From IMG/VR virus record IMGVR_UViG_3300032322_000273, positions 1 through 29,402 of that record: a DNA stretch of 29,402 nt, one strand, 5' to 3'. A program made the position numbers and the translations under genes. How positions within the stretch are numbered: position 1 is the first letter of the stretch; each line of letters starts with the position of its first letter. A model generated the notes under the pieces. That model saw nothing but the letters and a program-made list of their open reading frames with translations, was not told the origin of the DNA and searched no databases. Positions 13,028 through 19,962 of this stretch are shown in pieces. This DNA is from a virus.

Positions 13028-13078
13028 AAAAAGCCAATCTCTTAGGGTTTGTCCCTAGAAAATTCTTTTGAAAGCTGC

Positions 13079-13109
13079 TTGCGCGACCTGTGCTGACATG
13101 GGTTATGAT
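13079..13109 (+). promoter_or_regulatory. promoter of the rightward operon
   Basis: TATGAT at 13104-13109 (5/6) is preceded by TTGCGC at 13079-13084 with a 19-base spacer. It faces the serine-recombinase operon and sits directly before the palindrome at 13117-13137. The -35 is weak, as in regulated promoters. Confidence 0.45.
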
Positions 13110-13116
13110 ACGTCCA

Positions 13117-13137
13117 ACGATGTCGCGGTGACATCGT
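13117..13137. promoter_or_regulatory. operator-like perfect palindrome
   Basis: ACGATGTC (13117-13124) and GACATCGT (13130-13137) form a perfect 8+8 inverted repeat separated by GCGGT. It covers the expected start of the rightward promoter (about +1 to +21) and lies 15 bases before the ribosome site of the first rightward gene. It is best read as a repressor operator; a 5' mRNA hairpin is the alternative. Confidence 0.6.
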
Positions 13138-13164
13138 GAACCACCGAGATACAGGAGTTCAGAA

Positions 13165-13368
13165 ATGACACAGCAAGAGAAGCAACTTATTGACGCCATT
13201 AAGGCGCAGCCAAACTATCAGGTTTTCCCTGGCAACGGCTGCGTTGTCGTTGCTTACACACACAGCACAGCAACTGGCGTTAGGGTCAGCCAGGGCAGCA
13301 TCTGGCTTGGACGGTCAAGCACCATTGACCGTCTGCAAAGTACGCTTTTGACTGCGATGGGGCTGTGA
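13165..13368 (+). CDS. small hypothetical protein, first gene of rightward operon
   Basis: A 67-residue protein, MTQQEKQLIDAIKAQPN... TAMGL, with one N-terminal helix and a beta-rich middle (YQVFPGNGCVVVAYTHS, VRVSQGSIWLG). No family recognised. AGGAG at 13152-13156 sets the ATG start. Its stop overlaps the GTG before the recombinase gene (GTGA). As the first gene after an operator it may be regulatory, but no DNA-binding motif is evident. Confidence 0.75.
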   Translation: MTQQEKQLIDAIKAQPNYQVFPGNGCVVVAYTHSTATGVRVSQGSIWLGRSSTIDRLQSTLLTAMGL

Positions 13369-13370
13369 TC

Positions 13371-14021
13371 ATGGCCCGCTTTGTAGCCTACTACCGTGTC
13401 TCCACAGATCGCCAGGGCCAGAGCGGCCTTGGCTTGGAAGCCCAGCGTACTGCTGTAGCCCAGCACATCGGAGCCGCCGAGCTGGTGGCCGAGTTCACCG
13501 AGGTCGAGTCTGGCCGCAAGAATGACCGGGAGCAACTGGCTCACGCCCTGAGCCTGGCCAAGCGTACAAAGTGCACCTTGGTGATTGCCAAGCTCGACCG
13601 TCTGGCCCGTAACGTTCACTTCATCAGCGGCTTGCTGGAGTCTGGCGTGCCTTTTGTGTGTGCCGATATGCCAGAGGCTGACCGCACGTTCCTGCAGATG
13701 TCTGCTGTGTTTGCTGAATGGGAGGCACGCAAGATCAGCGAACGCACCAAGGCTGCACTGCAGGCCGCCAAAGCCCGTGGCGTGCGCCTTGGCTGCCCTG
13801 ACCCTGGCAAGGGTAGCGTCATCGGTAACGAGCGCATCAAGGCCCGTGCTGATGCCTACGCTGCCAGCGTTGAGCCAATCATCGTGAGCATACAGGCTCA
13901 GGGTTTTGCCAGCATGAAGGCCATCGCCACTGCCCTGACCGAGCGAGGCATCAAGACACCCCGAGGCAATACTGAATGGCACGCCAGCCAGGTTGCCAAC
14001 ATCCTCAAGCGCATCAACTAA
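13371..14021 (+). CDS. small serine recombinase (resolvase/invertase family)
   Basis: A 216-residue protein with the full resolvase catalytic layout. YYRVSTDRQG carries the nucleophile Ser at residue 11 and its Arg partner at residue 9. The LEAQR block, the helical LAKRTKCTLVIAKLDRLARN segment (DRLAR motif) and the long FAEWEARKISERTKAALQAAKARG helix follow. A C-terminal helix-turn-helix (MKAIATALTERGIKTPRGNTEWHASQVANILKRI) would bind the crossover site. It may act as integrase, invertase or resolvase. It is the only recombinase of its class in the window, and no attachment site was recognised. The ATG at 13371 has GGGG at normal spacing; a GTG at 13365 overlapping the previous stop is possible. 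Confidence 0.93.
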   Translation: MARFVAYYRVSTDRQGQSGLGLEAQRTAVAQHIGAAELVAEFTEVESGRKNDREQLAHALSLAKRTKCTLVIAKLDRLARNVHFISGLLESGVPFVCADMPEADRTFLQMSAVFAEWEARKISERTKAALQAAKARGVRLGCPDPGKGSVIGNERIKARADAYAASVEPIIVSIQAQGFASMKAIATALTERGIKTPRGNTEWHASQVANILKRIN

Positions 14022-14038
14022 ACCAAGGAGACCAGAAC

Positions 14039-14269
14039 ATGAACGAAAAAATCACCACCAAAGTCCCGCCTTACAACACAGGAAAAGTCCTGATTGGCGT
14101 GATGTACCAACCTCCAGTCCGTAATGATTACAGCCGGGATATGGAGCGGCTGCAGGCCGCGCTGGTCAAGCCCCAGCTCAGGCGCTCTGCCACGGTAGAC
14201 AAGTGGGCAGACCGCACGATCTACGCCCTGGCTGTGATCAGCTTCGTGGCTGTGTTCTTCTTCATGTGA
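14039..14269 (+). CDS. small membrane protein
   Basis: A 76-residue protein with a soluble N-terminal part and one C-terminal membrane segment (about 58-76, RTIYALAVISFVAVFFFM), so probably a tail-anchored inner-membrane protein. AAGGAG eight bases before the ATG at 14039 fixes the start; the open frame extends upstream into the recombinase gene without a better start. Function unknown. Confidence 0.75.
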   Translation: MNEKITTKVPPYNTGKVLIGVMYQPPVRNDYSRDMERLQAALVKPQLRRSATVDKWADRTIYALAVISFVAVFFFM

Positions 14270-14277
14270 GGTAAATC

Positions 14278-14577
14278 ATGGAACAAGCACACATTGGCCG
14301 CGCCATCCGTGACAGCCAGCTTGCTCTGTTTGAGCAGCGTGATGCCGACTTCTTGGCCCGCTGCCGCACGCTGGCCGTGGAGATTGCCAAGACCCAGGGC
14401 ACCGTCAGCATCAATGACATCCGGGCCAAGGTCAGCATCCCCGCTGAGATGAACCCGTCTGTCCTGGGTGCCGTCTTCAAGGGTAAAAAATTTCATGCCT
14501 GCGGATTCACCGAGGCAAACCATCCCCAGGCGCACGCCCGTGTCGTCCGGGTTTATCAACTGGCCGATAAGGAGTAA
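14278..14577 (+). CDS. phage protein, possibly winged-helix
   Basis: A 99-residue protein. The first half is helical (IRDSQLALFEQRDADFLARCRTLAVEIAKTQG). The second half has TVSINDIRAKVSIPAEMNPSVLGAVFKGKKFHACGFTEANHPQAHARVVRVYQL. This layout ('...DIR/DVR...P...P...LGAVF...F/I...G...HA/HR...V-R-V-W/Y') resembles a group of small phage proteins that look like winged-helix domains. The assignment is tentative; GAGG precedes the ATG. It lies directly before the exonuclease gene and is probably co-transcribed. Confidence 0.75.
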   Translation: MEQAHIGRAIRDSQLALFEQRDADFLARCRTLAVEIAKTQGTVSINDIRAKVSIPAEMNPSVLGAVFKGKKFHACGFTEANHPQAHARVVRVYQLADKE

Positions 14578-14580
14578 CCA

Positions 14581-15543
14581 ATGGTCAACAAAGTCACACC
14601 CGATGAGATGCTGTCTGCGTCACGGCTTCCTGCAGTCATGGGACTGAGCCGATATCAGACACCCAATGAGGAGCTGGAGTACAGCATCCGAGCATTGAAT
14701 AATCAGGAGCGCCCAGACATTGGCAACGAGGCAATGGATTGGGGCAACGAGATGGAGCCGCTGGTTCTGCGTAAAGCAGCCACTCGCCTGCAGCTTGTTG
14801 ACCTGGTGACAGAACACCCCACCGCCCGCTTCCACGATAGCCTGCCACTGTGCTGCAGCCTGGACGGAACTGGTGATGGCTGTGGCCAGGTCATTACCAG
14901 CGATCCTGAAGCTGGCATCTACGTCATCGGCCAGGACAGCATCACACTGGAGGGCATCGGGGTGCTGGAGGCCAAGTGCACCAGCATGGATGCAGAGGAC
15001 AGCCCTCCGCTATGGCGCGGCCCGATCCAGTTGCAGGCACAGATGGACATCATCCAAGCCAAGTGGGGTGCCGTCTGCACGTTGTACCGTGGCAACACCC
15101 TGCGGATCTTCGTATTCGCTCCGCACCAGGCCACCGTCGAGCGCATTGCCGCAGTGGCGAAAGACTTCCAGAGCAGGCTGGACAACTGGAAAGAGACAGG
15201 CGAGGTGAACTACTACCCGCCAGCAGATGGTGAGCAATGGCCAACTCACCGGGGAGAGTATCCAGCCAAAGAGGAAACCATCATATTGACCGATGAGGCA
15301 GCCATGTTGGCAGACCGCATCATCCACGAGCGTGCTGCCATCAAGGAATCTGAGGCCATCATTAGCGATGCAGAGAAGCAGCTCAAGGAAGTGATGGGCG
15401 AGTCCACCAAGGCAGTGGCTGGTCGCTTCAGCATTTCATGGCCGACTCGCTCTTACAAAGCACAGCCTGAGAAGATCGTGCCTGCCAAATCGGCATACGT
15501 TATCCGGCAGTCAAATCTCACCATCAAAGAAGGCAGGGCATGA
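14581..15543 (+). CDS. YqaJ-type/lambda-exonuclease-family recombination nuclease
   Basis: A 320-residue protein of the YqaJ viral recombinase (lambda Exo-like) family. The N-terminal motif ASRLPAVMGLSRYQTP is the substrate-binding loop. WGNEMEP (E57/E59), SLDGT (D95), VLEAKC (E130 and K132) and QLQAQMD (Q150-Q154) supply the PD-(D/E)xK metal and catalytic residues in the right order. It degrades one strand of double-stranded DNA ends to give the 3' overhangs used by the RecT-type annealase encoded two genes downstream. The C-terminal quarter is a helical tail rich in Glu and Lys. AAGGAG precedes the ATG. Confidence 0.92.
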   Translation: MVNKVTPDEMLSASRLPAVMGLSRYQTPNEELEYSIRALNNQERPDIGNEAMDWGNEMEPLVLRKAATRLQLVDLVTEHPTARFHDSLPLCCSLDGTGDGCGQVITSDPEAGIYVIGQDSITLEGIGVLEAKCTSMDAEDSPPLWRGPIQLQAQMDIIQAKWGAVCTLYRGNTLRIFVFAPHQATVERIAAVAKDFQSRLDNWKETGEVNYYPPADGEQWPTHRGEYPAKEETIILTDEAAMLADRIIHERAAIKESEAIISDAEKQLKEVMGESTKAVAGRFSISWPTRSYKAQPEKIVPAKSAYVIRQSNLTIKEGRA

Positions 15544-15722
15544 ACATCACCCTTGTCGATACGGATGAGATCACAGCAGCACACACTCGTGCAGTAGATG
15601 CCGTGCGCTTCAACATCCCAAAGTGCACCAAAGAAGATGCTGATGAGATCGTTACAGCCATTGTGGCGTTGGTCTTCGTGACCCTAAAACATTACCTACC
15701 TGGAGAAAACAAATGCAACTGA
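15540..15722 (+). CDS. small hypothetical protein between exonuclease and annealase
   Basis: A 60-residue protein, MNITLVDTDEITAAHTRAVDAVRFN... with a central IVTAIVALVFVTLKHYL helix that could be amphipathic or membrane-associated. It overlaps the exonuclease stop (ATGA) and the annealase start by 10 bases, so it belongs to the recombination operon. No family recognised. Confidence 0.7.
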   Translation: MNITLVDTDEITAAHTRAVDAVRFNIPKCTKEDADEIVTAIVALVFVTLKHYLPGENKCN

Positions 15723-16711
15723 TCACCACCCGCCAGGGCTTTGCCCCTGCCACCATCACCGAGGCAATGGAGTTCAGCAAGATGCTGGCAGACTCCAGCA
15801 TGGTGCCCCGTGCTTACCAGGGTAAACCCCAGGACATCATGGTCTGCGTGCAGTGGGGCATGGAGCTGGGGCTGGCACCCATGCAGGCGCTGCAGAACAT
15901 TGCCGTCATCAACGGCAAGCCCTCTGTGTATGGCGATGCCATGATGGCGCTGGTGCAGGCCAGCCCCGTCTGTGAGGATGTCCAGGAATACTTTGAGGCA
16001 GAAGGCACACCCAATCCGGTGGCCGTCTGCATCGCCAAGCGCAAGGGTCGCAAAGAAGTTGTGGCCAAGTTCTCTGTTGAGGATGCCAAGCGGGCAGGGC
16101 TATGGGGCAAGCAAGGCCCGTGGTCTGCATACCCCAAGCGCATGATGCAGATGCGGGCCAGAGGCTTTGCTCTGCGCGATGCCTTTCCCGATGTCCTCAA
16201 GGGGCTGATCAGTGCGGAGGAGGCGCAGGATTATCCCAGCGAGATAAACCATAGTAACTCTCCTAAGATCGCAAAGGTCGCTATAAACCCTCTGGATGCA
16301 CTGGCCCCGCCAGAACCTACCAGCAACCCGGTTGTGATCGAAGTTGCCCTGGCCGACACTGTTGAGCCGATGCCAGAGGTGGTGCAGGAGGTTGAGCTGG
16401 TGCACACCCCTGAGGCGCTAGAGGCAGCAGAAGAAGTGGAGCCAGCGCAGGTCATTGGCTTTGCCCTGATGGTGCCAGGCAAAGATGAGCCGCACAGCGT
16501 TTACAACACCATTGATGACTGGTCAGATGCTTACGAGGAACTGGCTGACAAGACGGCCAAGGCTGGCAAGGCTGCGCCTCGGGATCGGATGACCAAGCTG
16601 CGTGAGTTCCGAGAAGTCAACGAGAAGAACCTCAAGAGGGTTGATGTTGCCCGCAAGGCACGGCATATGGCCAACTACCAGCAGAGGCTGCGCGCATTAG
16701 GAGCTTCTTGA
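15713..16711 (+). CDS. RecT-family single-strand annealing protein
   Basis: A 332-residue protein with the RecT/annealase blocks: FSKMLADSSMVPRAYQGKPQDIMVCVQWGMELGLAPMQALQNIAVINGKPSVYGDAMMALV, then a KF-S-x-EDAKRAGLWGKQGPWSAYPKRMMQMRARGFALRDAFPDVLKGL region. The second is typical of RecT-type proteins in environmental phages, with a W-x-x-Y-P-x-R-M-x-x-x-R-x-x-x-x-x-R-D-x-F core. It anneals complementary single strands made by the upstream exonuclease. The second half is a Pro/Glu-rich linker and a basic helical C-terminus. A GGAG ribosome site precedes the ATG. It converges with the leftward 51-residue membrane gene. Confidence 0.9.
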   Translation: MQLITTRQGFAPATITEAMEFSKMLADSSMVPRAYQGKPQDIMVCVQWGMELGLAPMQALQNIAVINGKPSVYGDAMMALVQASPVCEDVQEYFEAEGTPNPVAVCIAKRKGRKEVVAKFSVEDAKRAGLWGKQGPWSAYPKRMMQMRARGFALRDAFPDVLKGLISAEEAQDYPSEINHSNSPKIAKVAINPLDALAPPEPTSNPVVIEVALADTVEPMPEVVQEVELVHTPEALEAAEEVEPAQVIGFALMVPGKDEPHSVYNTIDDWSDAYEELADKTAKAGKAAPRDRMTKLREFREVNEKNLKRVDVARKARHMANYQQRLRALGAS

Positions 16712-16727
16712 CACAGCATGATGGGCG

Positions 16728-16746
16728 GCATCTGCATTCCAGGTGC
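16728..16746 (+). terminator. weak hairpin in the convergent gap
   Basis: GCATCTG (16728-16734) and CAGGTGC (16740-16746) can pair in the rightward transcript with one U-G wobble across a 5-base loop. It lies 17 bases after the annealase stop. There is no U-tract, so it is at best a weak or Rho-assisted terminator. Confidence 0.25.
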
Positions 16747-16752
16747 TGTCCA

Positions 16753-16908
16753 TCAGCGTTTGAAATCTAGCCAGAGCAGGCCGACATTGGCCCAGGCATA
16801 GCCAGAGTATGTGATCCCAAGTGATGAGTCACCACGAATAAAGTAGATCACCGAGGCGCTGGCATAGCACAGTGTCGGCACCAGGATCAGGGCGAACGTC
16901 CAGCTCAC
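16753..16908 (-). CDS. small membrane protein
   Basis: A 51-residue protein read from GTG at 16908 to TGA at 16755-16753. It has two hydrophobic segments (about 3-23, WTFALILVPTLCYASASVIYF, and about 33-48, TYSGYAWANVGLLWLD) separated by a short IRGDSSLGI loop. The SGYAWANVGLLW end matches a pattern common in tiny phage membrane proteins (A-x-Y-x-x-A-N-x-GL-x-W). It overlaps the phosphoesterase stop as GTGA, which supports the start. Function unknown; a lysis accessory or superinfection role is only a guess. Confidence 0.75.
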   Translation of the reverse strand: MSWTFALILVPTLCYASASVIYFIRGDSSLGITYSGYAWANVGLLWLDFKR

Positions 16909-17876
16909 AAGTCGCCCACCTCAATGACCTTGCCACGGAACTCAATCACACCCTCCCTAAGGGTGTGCACAACTTCTGGCCACAGCAAATGGCCGTTGTG
17001 AAGCGTCAGCACTGCAAAGCCGCTGCGCCAGTTGACCGGGTTGGACTCCAGGTAATCCTCGAACTGCGGCCCGACGGTGTCAGCCAGTGTGCCGGTATCA
17101 ACACCATAGCGAGTGCCGTTGTAGTCACTCCAAGGTGTGACCTTTAGGCTGTGCAAGTGGCCTGTGATGATGGACTTGCCACCGCTGACGGCATTGTTAT
17201 GCGCTGCATGGATGCCGCCCTTCAGTCGGTGCTTGACCACAACGTCCTCAGTAATCCAGGCAGACCAGCACGGCGTCCATTTTGGGAAGTGATCCTTCAG
17301 GCTAAAACCTTTAACCCCTTGGAACTCTGGGGCGTTCGCAGCCAAGCGACTTTCAAAACGAGCATCATGATTGCCAAGGCACCAGACTAGCTTTGCCTGA
17401 TCAGCGATGTCCTCAATCTCACCGAGCGCCATCTCGCAAGCCTTCAGCTCCTCAATGACGCTAGGCTTGCTGTCCCAGCCAATGCGCGGATAGCGTGAGA
17501 TGGAAGCGCCATCAAAGGCGTCGCCGTTGTTGACGATGGCCTTTGGCTTGAGTTCTTTGATGGCCCACAGTAGACCCTTGAAAGCAGTCGTGCGGATGCC
17601 AGGCCAGAAGTGTGCATCCGAGAAAACCAACACGACACCATTCTCAATGCCAAGTTTCAGCCGACTCTTGCTCAGGTGCGCCGTATGGCGGTGCTTGTGG
17701 GCAATGGCGTTGCGTGAATCGGCCTCAAGTTTGATGCCGTAACGCAGCTCAATCCTGCGACGGCGCTTGGTCACTTTGTCAGGATTCATCTCAAGGATGA
17801 CACCGACATCAGTTGCAGACTTGTGCGTTCGGAACAGTTCAATGAATTCTTGGTCACTGACTCTGGGAGCTGGCAT
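16905..17876 (-). CDS. calcineurin-like metallophosphoesterase with N-terminal helix-turn-helix
   Basis: A 323-residue protein. Residues about 7-50 look like a DNA-binding helix-turn-helix (SDQEFIELFRTHKSATDVGVILEM ... KRRRRIELRYG). The rest has the binuclear metal motifs of the calcineurin-like fold: SDAH (86-89), GDAFD (118-122), GNHD (168-171) and GHLH (239-242). It hydrolyses a phosphoester bond; the substrate is unknown, with DNA a candidate because of the N-terminal domain. The start at 17876 has AGGAG at six bases; the upstream TTG alternative has no such site. It overlaps the HExxH gene by 23 bases. Confidence 0.9.
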   Translation of the reverse strand: MPAPRVSDQEFIELFRTHKSATDVGVILEMNPDKVTKRRRRIELRYGIKLEADSRNAIAHKHRHTAHLSKSRLKLGIENGVVLVFSDAHFWPGIRTTAFKGLLWAIKELKPKAIVNNGDAFDGASISRYPRIGWDSKPSVIEELKACEMALGEIEDIADQAKLVWCLGNHDARFESRLAANAPEFQGVKGFSLKDHFPKWTPCWSAWITEDVVVKHRLKGGIHAAHNNAVSGGKSIITGHLHSLKVTPWSDYNGTRYGVDTGTLADTVGPQFEDYLESNPVNWRSGFAVLTLHNGHLLWPEVVHTLREGVIEFRGKVIEVGDL

Positions 17877-18249
17877 TTTGTTCTCCTGACAGAACTCGCT
17901 CAAGCACGTTGATGACGCGGTGTTCTGCGACCTCTAGCTGACTGTCGGTGGAAAGTTGATCCCGCACGACAATCAGCAAGTCGAACAGGAAAACATGAAG
18001 GCACTCGTGGAGCGCCGTTTTATTTAGCAGATTAGAAGTGATTTCCTCACCGCCAAAATCCCCTAAGCGATACACAGCAAGATGCGAGGCTGCCTCGCAC
18101 GACACATCGGCCATTGCGCCGTTTGTCGCAGGCTTGCGACTGCGTTCTAAGCGCCAGTCACCAAGATTGAGAACCTGCTGCCAGTGCTTGATGTAGCGAT
18201 CAAACTCTTGCGCCTGCGACTCGTTTGGTCTGTTTGCTGTTTTTGCCAT
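17854..18249 (-). CDS. phage protein with HExxH metallopeptidase-like motif
   Basis: A 131-residue protein. The motif TALHECLHVFLFDL places H81, E82 and H85 in an HExxH arrangement typical of zinc metallopeptidases. The pattern W-x-x-x-L-x-L-x-D-W-R-L-E-R before it is conserved in a phage family I recognise but that has no demonstrated activity. The C-terminal part is helical and acidic (SQLEVAEHRVINVLERVL). It might be a zincin-like protease or merely a metal-binding fold. A third zinc ligand is not obvious; E102 or later acidic residues are candidates. The ribosome site is weak. Confidence 0.8.
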   Translation of the reverse strand: MAKTANRPNESQAQEFDRYIKHWQQVLNLGDWRLERSRKPATNGAMADVSCEAASHLAVYRLGDFGGEEITSNLLNKTALHECLHVFLFDLLIVVRDQLSTDSQLEVAEHRVINVLERVLSGEQNASSQSQ

Positions 18250-18268
18250 GTCATGGTGCAGGGTTTAC

Positions 18269-18745
18269 TCAAGATAAAAACACAGCCCGCTCATCCTTGC
18301 GCCGATTAACTAAGCCTTGCAGCACTTTGCCTGCGGCCTTAGTCCAATCAAGGAAACCATCAGCAGCCCCTTGGTAATCGCCCCTGTTGTACTTCATACG
18401 GATGCTTGACCGTTGCAAGTTTCCGAGACCTACGTTAAAGGAAAAAGACACCAGTGCGTCCAGATGGCCCTGGCGATCAACAGCAGCAGGACACAGTCGA
18501 GCCACACCAGCCTCAAATCGCTCAAGATCTTTTGCCAGGATCGCATCGACTTCCTCCATGGTGAGGGTTCTGCCCCAGCCGGTGGGGATGCCGAGTTCCA
18601 GGCGCTGGTCAAAGGGCACCTTGATATGGGCCGGATCAATCACAGGCCCCACGCCCACAGTCCACAGCCTGGCCGGGCAGCGGTAAGGGTTAACCCGCAC
18701 CCCTTCGTGGTGCTTGATCATCTTCAGCGCCTTGTCGCTGATCAT
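18269..18745 (-). CDS. endolysin, glycoside hydrolase family 24 lysozyme
   Basis: A 158-residue muramidase that cleaves peptidoglycan at the end of infection. The N-terminus ALKMIKHHEGVRVNPYRCPARLWTVGVGP holds catalytic Glu14, with Cys23 in the position often occupied by Asp, and Thr29. The E-8-C/D-5-T layout is the GH24 active site, and the Cys variant is common in lambdoid-type enzymes. The rest (DALVSFSFNVGLGNLQRSSIRMKYNRGDY ... GLVNRRKDERAVFL) is the helical lobe. No signal or anchor segment is present, so a holin is needed. The start at 18745 forms an ATGA overlap with the upstream membrane protein; the longer frame to 18817 is inside that gene. Confidence 0.94.
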   Translation of the reverse strand: MISDKALKMIKHHEGVRVNPYRCPARLWTVGVGPVIDPAHIKVPFDQRLELGIPTGWGRTLTMEEVDAILAKDLERFEAGVARLCPAAVDRQGHLDALVSFSFNVGLGNLQRSSIRMKYNRGDYQGAADGFLDWTKAAGKVLQGLVNRRKDERAVFLS

Positions 18746-19278
18746 TTCCCAAAGGCGCGTCCACCGAAGTGGAAGGCGATGATCGAAGCAAACAGGGCGG
18801 CGGTGTTGCTGTCCCACAACATATCGGCCAGCACAGGGAACTCGACCTGGTGATTGAAGGCGTACACGATCAGGCCCAGGTCAATAAAGCACAGCAGCAG
18901 GAAGAATCCCATGGTGATCAGCGAGCGGGTGCCGGCTCGCAGGTTGATCACCCACTGCGCTGCGCCCTCACCGATGGCCTCATCGTGCTTGTAGAGCGCC
19001 TCCATCTCGGCCTTTTGAGCGTCGATGACCGCACCCTTGGTCTGGGCGTCGGCGGCGTACTTGTCAGCGTCGGTCTGTACCTTCAGCTCCTCCAGCTTGA
19101 TTTCCTCCAGCTTGGCCTGGGCCACATAGCCGCGCTCCAGCATCTGCAGCTCGCGCTCGGTCTGCATACGCGCCAGCTCCAGCTCATGCTTCTTGTCAGC
19201 ACGATCCTGAAAAAACTCCAGCAGCTTTGGCAGTCCACCCATGAGGAAGGACAGCAGGGTGGATAGCAATGTCAGCAT
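18742..19278 (-). CDS. membrane protein with coiled coil, holin candidate (GTA_holin_3TM-like)
   Basis: A 178-residue protein. An N-terminal hydrophobic helix (about 1-21) is followed by a charged coiled coil (about 25-105). A membrane segment (about 118-141, SLITMGFFLLLCFIDLGLIVYAF) and a C-terminal amphipathic/hydrophobic helix ending FHFGGRAFGK complete it. The layout, with WDS-x-T-A-ALFASIIAFHFGGRA near the end, resembles holin-like 3TM proteins next to endolysins. It is immediately upstream of the GH24 lysozyme and overlaps it. AAGGAG is well placed before the ATG. Holin function is inferred from position and topology. Confidence 0.78.
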   Translation of the reverse strand: MLTLLSTLLSFLMGGLPKLLEFFQDRADKKHELELARMQTERELQMLERGYVAQAKLEEIKLEELKVQTDADKYAADAQTKGAVIDAQKAEMEALYKHDEAIGEGAAQWVINLRAGTRSLITMGFFLLLCFIDLGLIVYAFNHQVEFPVLADMLWDSNTAALFASIIAFHFGGRAFGK

Positions 19279-19292
19279 GGGATCTCCTTCTG

Positions 19293-19457
19293 TTACAAAC
19301 CAACAATTCCGAGCAGCTTGTCTGCAACCCTCTTGCCGAGCTCGTCAGGCAGGTGGGGCAGAATGTCCAACACAATCCACAGCACCCAAGCGCAAGCGCA
19401 CAGCTTCATCCACTTCTCAAAGCCCTCACGCGCTTCCTTGAGGTAGTCCTTAGCCAC
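19293..19457 (-). CDS. small membrane protein in the lysis cluster
   Basis: A 54-residue protein from GTG at 19457: VAKDYLKEAREGFEKWMKLCACAWVLWIVLDILPHLPDELGKRVADKLLGIVGL. A charged N-terminal helix precedes one membrane segment (about 17-36). The ribosome site is weak and the start overlaps the previous stop, so coupling is likely; the longer open frame begins inside the upstream gene and has Trp/Cys-rich shadow composition. Possible accessory lysis protein; unproven. Confidence 0.6.
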   Translation of the reverse strand: MAKDYLKEAREGFEKWMKLCACAWVLWIVLDILPHLPDELGKRVADKLLGIVGL

Positions 19458-19959
19458 ACCCGACTTTCGAGCAGTGGCTGACCAGCTCATAGGCCAGCCA
19501 CAGCAGACCGCCGACCAGCACCACAGCGGCACTCACGCCGAGCACGATCTCGATTGCCTCTTGTTCTTGCTTCTTCTTGGCAGCAGCAGCACGCTTTTCA
19601 GCAGCAGCAGCCTTGGCCGCATCAGCTTCCATCATGGTGGCCCTGGCTTTAATTTTTTGCCAGACATCCATTTTGTTGGAGGAGAAGAACAAGCCCTTTA
19701 GGTCTTCCTCAAACTGGCGCTGGCTTTCGATAGCCATCTCTAGCTCAAGAGCTTTGCCCATGCTGGAGCCGCCAAAGCCGCCAGCCTTGGCTTTTTCCAT
19801 CGTGGCGATGGCGTTGGCCTTGGCGTCGAAGTAGCGGCCCAGCAGCGGCGCTAGAGACTCGACGTTCTGTGCGGTCTTGCTGGCCTTCTTGACTAGGGAT
19901 ACCGCCTTGTTGACCGCATCCAGGGCCTTGTCAGGGTCTAGCAGCAGGTCAACGATCAT
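19450..19959 (-). CDS. Ala/Lys-rich coiled-coil protein with C-terminal membrane anchor
   Basis: A 169-residue protein with an N-terminal helical domain (LLLDPDKALDAVNKAVSLVKKASKTAQNVESLAPLLGRYFDAKANAI). A long charged coiled coil (about 70-133), rich in Ala, Lys and Glu, and one membrane segment (about 136-158, IEIVLGVSAAVVLVGGLLWLAYELV) follow. A short Cys-containing tail ends it. The VKKASKTxNxVxSLxPLLGxxFDAK block occurs in other phages in lysis or virion-related positions without known function. AAGGGGG precedes the ATG. Confidence 0.75.
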   Translation of the reverse strand: MIVDLLLDPDKALDAVNKAVSLVKKASKTAQNVESLAPLLGRYFDAKANAIATMEKAKAGGFGGSSMGKALELEMAIESQRQFEEDLKGLFFSSNKMDVWQKIKARATMMEADAAKAAAAEKRAAAAKKKQEQEAIEIVLGVSAAVVLVGGLLWLAYELVSHCSKVGCG

Positions 19960-19962
19960 GAT

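Noticed and set aside
13041-13060. TAGGG/CCCTA inverted repeat as a second terminator or operator
   Set aside because: Only 5 bp, with no U-tract in either direction at the correct side; mentioned only as possible regulator half-sites near the leftward promoter.
16700-16754. 18-codon leftward frame starting at a TGATG junction after the 51-residue membrane gene
   Set aside because: Too short and without any pattern, and it runs into the annealase gene; the overlap alone is weak support.
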